A stretch of 7,392 bases of DNA. Source: Novosphingobium sp. (lineage in GTDB: Bacteria > Pseudomonadota > Alphaproteobacteria > Sphingomonadales > Sphingomonadaceae). The translations under genes and the position numbers were made by a program. The notes under the pieces are model-generated. The model was given only the letters and a program-made list of their open reading frames with translations, was not told the DNA's origin and ran no database searches. Of this stretch, positions 1-5,274 are shown piece by piece (within the stretch, counting starts at the first letter, position 1; every line of letters starts with the position of its first letter). Where the stretch lies: assembly GCA_027490345.1 (NCBI GenBank), contig JAIXYF010000295.1, positions 1 through 7,392 of the forward strand, read 5' to 3'.

Positions 1-159
1 GACCACAAGGAAGAGCTGCGCGAGATTTTCGACGAGATCATCGGCGAATATCAGGACTATCCGAAAGACCCCGGCCACGACCAGCGCGTCGCCTTCGAGA
101 AGTTCCGCCGCGATGCGTTCGCCGAAGCACGCCGCAAATCGCGCGAGGCGAAGTTCTAA
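1..159 (+). CDS. C-terminal fragment of an unidentified protein (5' end outside window)
   Basis: The first frame is open from base 1 to a TAA at 157-159. It encodes the last 52 residues of a protein whose start lies upstream. The codons favour G or C in third position like the neighbouring genes, so this looks like real coding sequence. The fragment is strongly charged: an acidic helix-like stretch (ELREIFDEIIGEY) is followed by a basic tail ending in REAKF. There are no cysteines, no membrane segment and no motif I can assign to a family. The gene converges on the O-demethylase operon and is followed 20 bp later by a palindromic REP doublet. Function unknown; given the neighbours an aromatic-catabolic enzyme is possible, but that is only a guess. 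Confidence 0.75.
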   Translation, partial: DHKEELREIFDEIIGEYQDYPKDPGHDQRVAFEKFRRDAFAEARRKSREAKF

Positions 160-178
160 CCGCCTCCATCACCTTCCC

Positions 179-266
179 GTCGCCCCGTGCTTGACACGGG
201 ACTGGCCTGTTCTTCTGGCGCGGCGCCCGAAAGAAAAGCCAAGGCCTGTGTCAAGCACGGGCCGAC
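179..266. repeat. REP doublet (inverted pair of palindromic repeats), possible bidirectional transcript end
   Basis: Two copies of a short palindrome face each other. The left copy at 184-200 reads CCCGTG-cttga-CACGGG and the right copy at 245-261 reads CCTGTG-tcaag-CACGGG. Over 22 bp (179-200 against the reverse complement of 245-266) they differ at two positions. The 44 bp between them is also partly self-complementary, so the whole element could fold into one long hairpin. It lies exactly between two converging genes (stop at 159; stop of the opposing gene at 298), a typical place for REP/REPIN elements, and may end or protect both transcripts. There is no clear T-run, so a classical intrinsic terminator is not shown. 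It is related to the element at 5167-5261. Confidence 0.75.
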
Positions 267-297
267 AGTCACATTTGCTGAAAGCTCAGTCTGACAC

Positions 298-966
298 TCA
301 GGCGCAGCCCAGCAATATCTGAAGCGTCTGCTCGGGCTGATCGCCCATCACGTTGTGGCTCGCCTTGGCCTCGTGGTATTCCCAGCCCTTCTCGCTCGTC
401 ACGCGCTTCACGAACTTGCGGAACGGTGTCGGCTCCCAGGCATTCGCGAACACGTAGACGCGGCGGCCGGCCTTGGCCTCCTCGCCGGTGAACTTCACCG
501 CTTCGAGCAAGGTCAGCAGCGGGTGCGGTGAGAGCACCGGCGATTCCAGCCCCGGCAGCGGCGCGACCGCGCCCGGCGTGAACTTCTGGCTGCCGATGTA
601 ATGGTTGTGCTCGAAGTCCCCGGTCAGGTCCCACAATGACTGCCCGTCTTGCGGCAGGAAGGCATCGATATAGACCAGCGCCGTGATCCGCGCGCCGAGA
701 CGCGTCGCCACGCCGGTCACGATCATGCCGCCATAGGAATGGCCGACCAGCACGAACCTGTCGAAGCCTGATGCCGCGATCTGATTGCACACGTCATCAA
801 TATGCGTCGTCAGCGTGATGCCGGGGTGGAACTCGCCCTTGCGCGTCCCCAGCCCCGTCAGTTGCGCCAGCACCACGCGGTGCCCGGCGGCGCGCAGATC
901 GCTCGCCACACGGTCATAGCCGAAGCTGCCGCCCCACGCGCCGTGGACGAGGACGTAATCGGTCAT
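298..966 (-). CDS. alpha/beta hydrolase (Abhydrolase_6-like), last gene of the O-demethylase operon
   Basis: A 222-residue cytoplasmic protein of the alpha/beta hydrolase superfamily. It begins with a first beta-strand and oxyanion-hole motif (VLVHGAWGG, residues 5-13). The nucleophile elbow is GHSYGG with Ser77, and the probable catalytic His204 is in SHNVMGDQP near the C-terminus. The usual catalytic Asp after the penultimate strand is not obvious; Glu178 in NAWEPTPF is the best candidate acid. The ATG at 966-964 overlaps the TGA of the metF-like gene as ATGA, so translation is probably coupled, and CGGGA lies about 8 nt upstream. A longer frame upstream in the same register only shadows metF. 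Its place behind a LigM/MetF pair suggests esterase or lactonase action on an aromatic intermediate, but the substrate is unknown. Family call firm, function open. Confidence 0.88.
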   Translation of the reverse strand: MTDYVLVHGAWGGSFGYDRVASDLRAAGHRVVLAQLTGLGTRKGEFHPGITLTTHIDDVCNQIAASGFDRFVLVGHSYGGMIVTGVATRLGARITALVYIDAFLPQDGQSLWDLTGDFEHNHYIGSQKFTPGAVAPLPGLESPVLSPHPLLTLLEAVKFTGEEAKAGRRVYVFANAWEPTPFRKFVKRVTSEKGWEYHEAKASHNVMGDQPEQTLQILLGCA

Positions 967-1844
967 GCCGCAATCCCGTGCTTCGCATTGTAGGCGTGCA
1001 CCCATTCCAGCGTCTTCACCATGCCGCCGAAGGGATAGAAGTGCAGCCGCACCCGGCCATGCTGCGGCCCGAGGCCCTTGGCGAAGGCATCGACCAGCTT
1101 GTCCGGCCCCGCGCTGCCAAGCAGGTTCGTCACCGAAATCCCGTACTTCTTGAGCACGGATGTCGAAGCGCCAACCCCGCAGCGCGCGGCGAACGCCAGC
1201 AGCCGCTTGATCCCCGCAGGCCCCGGCACACCGATCCGCACCGGTGCATCGATGCCCAGGGCGCGCAGCTTCAAGAGCCACGCAAGGAACGCATCCGGAT
1301 CGAACCCGAACTGCGTGACGATCAAGGGCGCCATGCCGCGCGCCTCGATCTCGGTCACCTTCTTGACCAGTACGTCCCAGCACTGCTGCTCGGTCATGTT
1401 CGGGTGCCCGTCCGGGTGCCCGCCGATGCCGATGGCCTTGATCCCGCTGCGCTCGAACGCCCCCGTCGCGATCAGTGCCGAGGTATCGAAGTACGGCCCC
1501 ACCGGCTCAGGCGGATCGCCCGCGACGATGAAGGCGCGGCTCACGCCCGCCTGATCGACCACGGCCTTGAGATAGCCCTCGAAATCGTCTTCGGAGGTGA
1601 TCCGCCGCGCCGAAAAGTGCGGCATCGGCTCAAAGCCCAGCTCGCGCACCGCCACCGTCGCCTTGACCCGCGCGGCAACATCCTCGCCCGGCAGGAAGGT
1701 GACGGCAATCGGGGTATCGGCAGGGATCAGGTGCGCCGCATCGCGCAGCGAAGCCTCGTCCTTGGCGGTCATTTCAAGGCTGAAACCGTCGGTAATGCCG
1801 AGCGGCGGCTTGTCCCAGTTGGGATGGATCAGGGCTGCGGCCAT
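963..1844 (-). CDS. metF: methylenetetrahydrofolate reductase-like protein (MetF family, divergent)
   Basis: A 293-residue flavoprotein-type TIM barrel of the MTHFR family, interconverting 5,10-methylene-THF and 5-methyl-THF. Features that align by eye with E. coli MetF are Glu24 (FSLEMT), PHFSAR at 75-80 where MetF has THLTC, Asp110 in VAGDPPEP for the conserved folate-binding Asp, GGHPDGHPN at 141-149 for the AYPExHPE motif, and Gln178 in TQFGFDPDAF for the substrate-contacting Gln. The protein is clearly diverged from housekeeping MetF and may be a catabolic paralogue. In a LigM operon it would run in the oxidative direction, turning the 5-methyl-THF made by demethylation back into 5,10-methylene-THF. 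Start: ATG at 1844 with GAGGA about 7 nt upstream. It lies 62 nt after the demethylase gene and overlaps the hydrolase gene by 4 nt. In Sphingobium SYK-6 a metF gene beside ligM is needed for vanillate and syringate use (from memory). Confidence 0.88.
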   Translation of the reverse strand: MAAALIHPNWDKPPLGITDGFSLEMTAKDEASLRDAAHLIPADTPIAVTFLPGEDVAARVKATVAVRELGFEPMPHFSARRITSEDDFEGYLKAVVDQAGVSRAFIVAGDPPEPVGPYFDTSALIATGAFERSGIKAIGIGGHPDGHPNMTEQQCWDVLVKKVTEIEARGMAPLIVTQFGFDPDAFLAWLLKLRALGIDAPVRIGVPGPAGIKRLLAFAARCGVGASTSVLKKYGISVTNLLGSAGPDKLVDAFAKGLGPQHGRVRLHFYPFGGMVKTLEWVHAYNAKHGIAA

Positions 1845-1865
1845 GACAGTATCCTCATGAAAGGT

Positions 1866-1898
1866 GCCCCCCCTTACTTCTTGGCGGGAAGGAGGGGC
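1866..1898 (-). other. intercistronic hairpin between the O-demethylase and metF-like genes
   Basis: Read on the minus strand, GCCCCTCCTT (1898-1889) pairs with AAGGGGGGGC (1875-1866). This gives a 10-bp stem with one G-T wobble and a 13-nt loop. It sits in the 62-nt gap after the O-demethylase stop codon and ends 21 nt before the metF-like ATG. No T-run follows, so full termination is unlikely. It could protect the 3' end of the upstream message, cause partial read-through, or be a processing site that sets a higher level of the demethylase than of MetF. The pairing is visible in the sequence; the role is inferred. Confidence 0.55.
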
Positions 1899-1906
1899 CT
1901 CATGCC

Positions 1907-3304
1907 TCAGCGGCCCGTGCGCCAGCCTTCAGCGTAGTTCTCACGCGCCACACGGCTGTAGGGCACCGAGGAGACGATCGCGCGCACTTCGATCTGCTTG
2001 TGCGGCTCGACCGTGGTCTTGCGTGTGCCGCCATCGGGCTCACCCCAGACGACGCGGACTTCGGTGCCGACCGGGATTTCCGGATCAACGGTGGCCAGCG
2101 AGAGCGCCTGCTTCTCGTTGTACGAATAGCCGGTGAACATCGAGAGGCCGACCGTCTTGCCGCCCGCATCGACCACGCGGTCGTAGTTGGAGGAGGCATA
2201 GTTCGCGAGCGGCACGTCGAAGAACTTGTACTGGTCGCCGTCCGGGTTGAACAGCGAAGCGGTGATCTTCGCCATGTCTTCCGGATTCCACGCCAGCGTC
2301 ACCTTCTTGCGCTGCGCGGCAGGATCCAGCTTCTCCAGCGCCTCGCGGCCATGGAAATCATGATCGAACTTGACGAACGGACCGTAACCCAGCTCCCACG
2401 GGTTAAGGTAGTAGTCCTCGATGCTCTCACCCACGAACGAGCCGCCGATCGAACCGGTCGCCTCATAGCTGTCGGCGCCCAGCCACTCGCGGAAGCCCTT
2501 GAGCTTTTCGCCGGTGTAGATCGCGGGCAGCGGCGAGGGGATCCAGCCCGATTCCAGCGTGTTCGAAGGATAGGCGCGGCTACCGCAAGCGATCAGGCCA
2601 AACTCCTTGCCCGCTTCCAGAATGGCGGCGCGGATTTCTTCCTGCTCCGCGTAAGGGCCCCAGATTTCGAGGCCCGGCGCGCCCGACATGCCGTGGCGCA
2701 GCGTGCGCACGGTCTTGCCCGCGATGTTCATCGTGCTCATGTTGAAAAACTTGAGCTGCTCCAGCGGCCCGCCGTGGAGCTTCTCGATCACGTTCCACGC
2801 CTGCGGACCCTGGATCTGGAAGCGCCATTCCTTGCGGGTTACGGGCTTGCCCATCGGACGCATCGGCGAGCGATCATCGAGCTCGATCTCGCAGTCATAG
2901 CCGCCGGTTGCAGCGTGATAGCGCAGCCAGTTCGAAGCCGGCGCGCGGCCGACATAGGTGAAGCTTTCTTCTTCTTCCCAGAAGATGATGCCATCGCCGA
3001 TCACGTGGCCATAGGGCGTGGTGGGCACATACTGCTTGGCCTTGTTGACCCCCCAGCCCTTCGAGCTGTTGATCATCGTGTCGGACAGCAGCTTCGCCGC
3101 ATCCTTCCCGCGGATGTAGAGGTTCACCATGTGGTGCGACTGATCGAACAGCACCGCGCTGTGCTGCCAAGCCCACTGCTCGGAGCGCCAGTTGGAAAAT
3201 TCCGGTGCGACGACCGGATAGACGTAGGCACCCAGCTGCGAATTGCGCAGCATTTCCACGATATTGCCTTGGCCCTGAAGGACCTGTTCCAGATTGGCTG
3301 CCAC
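1907..3304 (-). CDS. ligM: tetrahydrofolate-dependent aryl O-demethylase, LigM type (vanillate / 3-O-methylgallate)
   Basis: A 465-residue GcvT-fold (aminomethyltransferase-like) protein, about the length of Sphingobium SYK-6 LigM (about 471). LigM transfers the methoxy methyl group of vanillate or 3-O-methylgallate to THF, giving protocatechuate or gallate plus 5-methyl-THF. Residues that fit the LigM active site from memory, at a constant offset of two, are Tyr29, His58, Arg120 and the catalytic Tyr245 in GSRAYPSNTLESGW. Many stretches (NSQLGAYVYPVVAPEFSNW, GYGPFVKFDHDF, MFTGYSYNEKQALSLAT) are LigM-like. The folate-binding domain covers roughly residues 30-330 and the C-terminal barrel 360-455. 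I chose the GTG at 3304 because GGGAGAGA stands 4 nt upstream and it matches the LigM N-terminus; an upstream ATG at 3385 would include the promoter. The related syringate demethylase DesA is less likely, but substrate preference is not proven. Nothing suggests a glycine-cleavage role: no gcvH or gcvP is nearby. Confidence 0.92.
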   Translation of the reverse strand: MAANLEQVLQGQGNIVEMLRNSQLGAYVYPVVAPEFSNWRSEQWAWQHSAVLFDQSHHMVNLYIRGKDAAKLLSDTMINSSKGWGVNKAKQYVPTTPYGHVIGDGIIFWEEEESFTYVGRAPASNWLRYHAATGGYDCEIELDDRSPMRPMGKPVTRKEWRFQIQGPQAWNVIEKLHGGPLEQLKFFNMSTMNIAGKTVRTLRHGMSGAPGLEIWGPYAEQEEIRAAILEAGKEFGLIACGSRAYPSNTLESGWIPSPLPAIYTGEKLKGFREWLGADSYEATGSIGGSFVGESIEDYYLNPWELGYGPFVKFDHDFHGREALEKLDPAAQRKKVTLAWNPEDMAKITASLFNPDGDQYKFFDVPLANYASSNYDRVVDAGGKTVGLSMFTGYSYNEKQALSLATVDPEIPVGTEVRVVWGEPDGGTRKTTVEPHKQIEVRAIVSSVPYSRVARENYAEGWRTGR

Positions 3305-3308
3305 TGTT

Positions 3309-3316
3309 TCTCTCCC
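3309..3316 (-). promoter_or_regulatory. ribosome binding site deciding the GTG start of ligM
   Basis: GGGAGAGA on the minus strand lies 4 nt before the GTG at 3304-3302. The same octamer precedes purU (3476-3483, 5 nt before ATG) and the VOC gene (4389-4396, 3 nt before ATG). This supports the GTG start over any upstream ATG in the same frame. Confidence 0.8.
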
Positions 3317-3334
3317 GATCAAAAAAATGGCTGG

Positions 3335-3361
3335 TTGAAATTTGTATGCAACACATACAAT
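3335..3361 (+). promoter_or_regulatory. weak candidate promoter for purU, overlapping the operator
   Basis: TTGAAA at 3335-3340 and TACAAT at 3356-3361 resemble -35 and -10 hexamers, but the spacer is only 15 bp, shorter than the normal 16-18. If used, it would give a purU leader of about 120 nt and place purU under the same operator as ligM. The rest of the region up to 3475 is GC-rich and shows no better promoter. Low confidence. Confidence 0.25.
3342..3360. promoter_or_regulatory. palindromic operator (TTGTATG-N5-CATACAA), probable repressor site
   Basis: TTGTATGCAACACATACAA is a perfect 7-bp inverted repeat with a 5-bp spacer, in an AT-rich patch of an otherwise GC-rich region. It overlaps the -10 hexamer and likely start point of the ligM promoter, the classic position for a dimeric repressor. 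The arm sequence resembles sites of MarR- or GntR-type regulators of aromatic acid pathways. In SYK-6 the vanillate/syringate O-demethylase genes are controlled by the MarR-type repressor DesR (from memory). No regulator gene is in the window, so the identity of the binding protein is inferred. It might also affect the divergent purU promoter. Confidence 0.7.
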
Positions 3362-3385
3362 ATCACCACAGATTCGCAATGCCAA
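3357..3385 (-). promoter_or_regulatory. sigma70-like promoter of the ligM-metF-hydrolase operon
   Basis: On the minus strand TTGGCA (3385-3380, five of six consensus bases) is followed after exactly 17 bp by TATTGT (3362-3357, four of six). Transcription would start near 3350, giving a leader of about 45 nt before the GTG at 3304. The palindrome at 3342-3360 covers the -10 and the start point, so a bound repressor would block the polymerase. Confidence 0.6.
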
Positions 3386-3488
3386 ATTGTGCAGGCCCCA
3401 TGAAGGGCATCACGCACGGCTGGCGGCGGACGGCAGCGCAGCCTATGGCGCGCGCGGCTCACGGAACGAGTGAACGGGAGAGATTTGA

Positions 3489-4343
3489 ATGACTGCACCA
3501 GTGATCCTGACGCTTTCGTGCGAGGACAAGCCCGGCATCGTCGCCCGGGTGACCGGCAATCTTTATGAGGCCGGGGCCAATATCCCTGAGGCGCAGCAGT
3601 TCGACGATACCGAAAGCGGCCGCTTCTTCATGCGCGTGGTGCTCGATCCGGGCTCTGGCGATCACGATACGCTGCGCAGCGCCTTTGCGCCGGTGGCGCA
3701 GCAGTTCGCCATGGAATGGACGATGCGCGATGCCACGAAGAAGCGCCGCACCGTGCTCATGGTCAGCAAGTTCGATCACTGCCTCGGCGATCTGCTCTAC
3801 CGCGCCCGAATCGGCGAACTACCGATGGAAATCGTGGCGATTATCGGCAACCATCCCAAGGAAGCGCTCAACATCACGCTGCTGGGCGACGTGCCCTATC
3901 ACCACCTGCCGATCACCAAAGACACCAAGCCGCAGCAGGAAGCGCAGGTAAAGGCGATCGTGACCGAAACCGACGCCGAACTCGTCGTGCTGGCGCGCTA
4001 CATGCAGATCCTCTCGGACGACATGGCCTCGTTCCTCAATGGCCGCTGCATCAATATTCACCACTCCTTCCTGCCCAGCTTCAAGGGCGCCAAGCCTTAT
4101 CACCAGGCCCACGCGCGCGGCGTGAAGATGATCGGCGCGACCGGCCACTACGTGACGACCGACCTCGATGAAGGCCCGATCATCCACCAGGACGTGACGA
4201 CCGTGACTCACGCCGACACGCCGGACGATCTGGTGCGCAAGGGCCGCGATGTGGAGCGCCGCGTGCTCGCGGAAGCGGTGCGCCTGCATCTGGAAGACCG
4301 CGCGCTGCTCAACGGTACAAAGACGGTGGTGTTCCGCAGCTGA
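3489..4343 (+). CDS. purU: formyltetrahydrofolate deformylase (PurU)
   Basis: A 284-residue cytoplasmic enzyme that hydrolyses 10-formyl-THF to formate and THF. Residues 1 to about 85 form an ACT-type regulatory domain (VILTLSCEDKPGIVARVTG), the site through which methionine and glycine act in E. coli PurU. Residues 86-284 form the formyltransferase-like catalytic domain. The catalytic Asn-His-Asp set is visible as Asn189 and His191 in CINIHHSFLPSF and Asp227 in TDLDEGPII. Length matches the family (about 280-290). ATG at 3489 follows GGGAGAGA by 5 nt. It is divergent from the ligM operon across 184 bp and followed 56 bp later by a VOC gene, probably in one transcript. Besides the usual role in balancing C1-folates, the position suggests it releases demethylation-derived one-carbon units as formate and regenerates THF. 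Family assignment is firm; the catabolic role is inferred. Confidence 0.95.
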   Translation: MTAPVILTLSCEDKPGIVARVTGNLYEAGANIPEAQQFDDTESGRFFMRVVLDPGSGDHDTLRSAFAPVAQQFAMEWTMRDATKKRRTVLMVSKFDHCLGDLLYRARIGELPMEIVAIIGNHPKEALNITLLGDVPYHHLPITKDTKPQQEAQVKAIVTETDAELVVLARYMQILSDDMASFLNGRCINIHHSFLPSFKGAKPYHQAHARGVKMIGATGHYVTTDLDEGPIIHQDVTTVTHADTPDDLVRKGRDVERRVLAEAVRLHLEDRALLNGTKTVVFRS

Positions 4344-4350
4344 TTGTGTG

Positions 4351-4381
4351 GCGGGCGGAAGCATGAAATGCTGCCGCCCGC
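4351..4381 (+). other. strong intercistronic hairpin between purU and the VOC gene
   Basis: GCGGGCGG (4351-4358) pairs with CCGCCCGC (4374-4381). Inside one A-G mismatch, AGCAT (4360-4364) pairs with ATGCT (4368-4372) around a GAA triloop. The stem has 13 base pairs, 10 of them G-C. It begins 8 nt after the purU stop and ends 8 nt before the Shine-Dalgarno of the VOC gene. No T-run follows, so it is more likely a 3'-stabilising or processing structure, or a partial attenuator, than a full terminator. A REP-like origin is not supported because it does not resemble the two REP doublets in the window. Confidence 0.65.
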
Positions 4382-4399
4382 AGCACTTGGGAGAGAACA

Positions 4400-4801
4400 A
4401 TGCAGGTCAACTGGCTCGATCATGTCAACGTGATCACCGACAAGCTCGACGAGACTGCCGAGTTCTACAAGGCGCTGCTCAACCTCGAACGCCGCAACGC
4501 GCCCCCGCCGCTGACACCCGAAACCGCGCAGTGGATGTACGACGCCGGCGGCAAGGCCATCGTCCACATCAACTCGGTGGATTGCCCCCGCGCCTTCGAC
4601 CGCCACGTCGAACCCGGCGCCCTCACTGGCGCGGTGCACCACGTGGCGCTGAATTGCTCAGGCTACGACGAACTGATGGCGCGCGTGGAGGCACTGGGCA
4701 CCCCGTTCCAGCGCAACACCGTGGACGCCATCGGCCTCAGGCAGATTTTCGTGAGCGATCCGAACAACGTCCTGCTGGAACTCAATTTCTTCGGGGATTG
4801 A
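4400..4801 (+). CDS. VOC/glyoxalase-fold protein, function unknown
   Basis: A 133-residue protein of the vicinal-oxygen-chelate superfamily (glyoxalase I, extradiol dioxygenase, bleomycin-resistance fold). It has the two expected beta-alpha-beta modules. The first starts WLDHVNVITD with His8, and the second starts VHHVALNCSGYDELMARVEALG with His81. It ends in FVSDPNNVLLELNF with Glu127. His8, His56, His81 and Glu127 are candidate metal ligands, so a metal-dependent lyase, isomerase or dioxygenase is plausible; a catalytically silent binding protein cannot be excluded. ATG at 4400 follows GGGAGAGA by 3 nt. It is 56 nt after purU and very likely cotranscribed with it. It is too short for a typical two-domain extradiol dioxygenase. 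The substrate is unknown; the context suggests an intermediate of methoxy-aromatic breakdown. Confidence 0.85.
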   Translation: MQVNWLDHVNVITDKLDETAEFYKALLNLERRNAPPPLTPETAQWMYDAGGKAIVHINSVDCPRAFDRHVEPGALTGAVHHVALNCSGYDELMARVEALGTPFQRNTVDAIGLRQIFVSDPNNVLLELNFFGD

Positions 4802-4816
4802 GCGGAAATCGGCCGA

Positions 4817-5140
4817 ATGTCTGGAAGACTGCATTTAGCCAGTTTGGCCCTGATCTCCGCCTCGTGTTCTGGGCAAGGCGCGCCGACTTACTCGGTCAAT
4901 CATCAAGGTATTTTGATCGACACCGGACCGAGACAAGCGATGGGCTGTGTGCGGAGATTGAATGTTTGGCAGGGAACAAGAGTAGTCTTTGAATCCCGCA
5001 CCTTCAGATCCTGTGCGCGCCATATCTTTGTCTCAGACAATGCTAATAGTTCTGCCGGAAGCGGGACGTATGCTGTGGAATTGGTCTTCGATGACACGCC
5101 AGAGGGTGAGGTCATCTTTGCCAACAGGAACGCCACTTAA
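4817..5140 (+). CDS. small hypothetical exported protein, possible lipoprotein
   Basis: An open frame of 107 residues starts 15 nt after the VOC stop. Residues 1-17 look like a short signal peptide (MSGRLHLASLALISASC) with Cys17 at a lipobox-like position, though Ser at -3 is not the preferred residue. Two more cysteines (44 and 67) could form a disulfide after export. The rest is predicted beta-rich and matches no family I recognise. Composition differs from the neighbours: five of nine arginines use AGA and one AGG, with TTA and TTG leucines and lower G+C. This suggests a recently acquired or fast-evolving gene, or non-coding DNA that happens to be open. The ribosome binding site is weak (CGGAAA about 10 nt upstream). 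No cognate function can be given. Confidence 0.45.
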   Translation: MSGRLHLASLALISASCSGQGAPTYSVNHQGILIDTGPRQAMGCVRRLNVWQGTRVVFESRTFRSCARHIFVSDNANSSAGSGTYAVELVFDDTPEGEVIFANRNAT

Positions 5141-5166
5141 CTCGTTGCGTTCCAGCCAGCCTTCTC

Positions 5167-5261
5167 GTCACCCCGGACTTGATCCGGGGTTAGGCTTCCT
5201 GCGGAGAACCGGGCACCTGCAGAAACAGCGGGACCCCGGATCAAGTCCGGTCCGTGGTGAC
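5167..5261. repeat. REP doublet (inverted pair), possible bidirectional transcript end
   Basis: The left copy, GTCACCCCGGACTTGATCC and onward to 5189, is itself a palindrome (CCCCGGA-CTTGA-TCCGGGG is nearly symmetric). The inverted copy at 5234-5261 begins CCCCGGATCAAGTCCGG and ends GGTGAC, but has five extra bases (5251-5255) between these blocks. The 44 bp between the copies is ordinary sequence. This motif family is a widely scattered REP-like repeat in sphingomonad and other alphaproteobacterial genomes (from general familiarity). It lies between converging genes (stop at 5140 and stop at 5275) and could fold into a large hairpin that ends or protects both transcripts. Confidence 0.8.
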
Positions 5262-5274
5262 AAGAGCGAGCCCC

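Noticed and set aside
179..266. CRISPR-like repeats
   Set aside because: Only two inverted copies, not direct repeats with regular spacers; REP-type structure explains them.
967..1383. Upstream extension of the hydrolase frame from 966 to 1383
   Set aside because: This part lies inside metF in another frame; alpha/beta hydrolase similarity begins at the ATG at 966.
978..1937. Plus-strand open frame of 319 codons opposite metF
   Set aside because: Shadow of the metF-like gene in GC-rich DNA; low-complexity Arg/Pro/His composition and no motif.
1907..3304. Glycine cleavage T-protein (gcvT)
   Set aside because: The GcvT fold is shared, but length, the Tyr245 context and the metF/purU neighbourhood fit the O-demethylase branch, and no gcvH or gcvP is present.
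3305..3385. N-terminal extension of LigM from the ATG at 3385
   Set aside because: It would translate through the palindrome and promoter, has no Shine-Dalgarno, and adds residues not found in LigM as I recall it; the GTG at 3304 has a strong ribosome binding site.
3376..3392. Imperfect inverted repeat GCAAT-gccaa-ATTGTGC over the ligM -35
   Set aside because: Short arms with a one-base bulge; expected by chance at this size and no second copy in the window.
2000..3403. Long plus-strand open frame (467 codons) opposite ligM
   Set aside because: It is antisense to a confidently identified gene, is rich in Arg and Ala as GC-rich shadows are, and has no recognisable domain.
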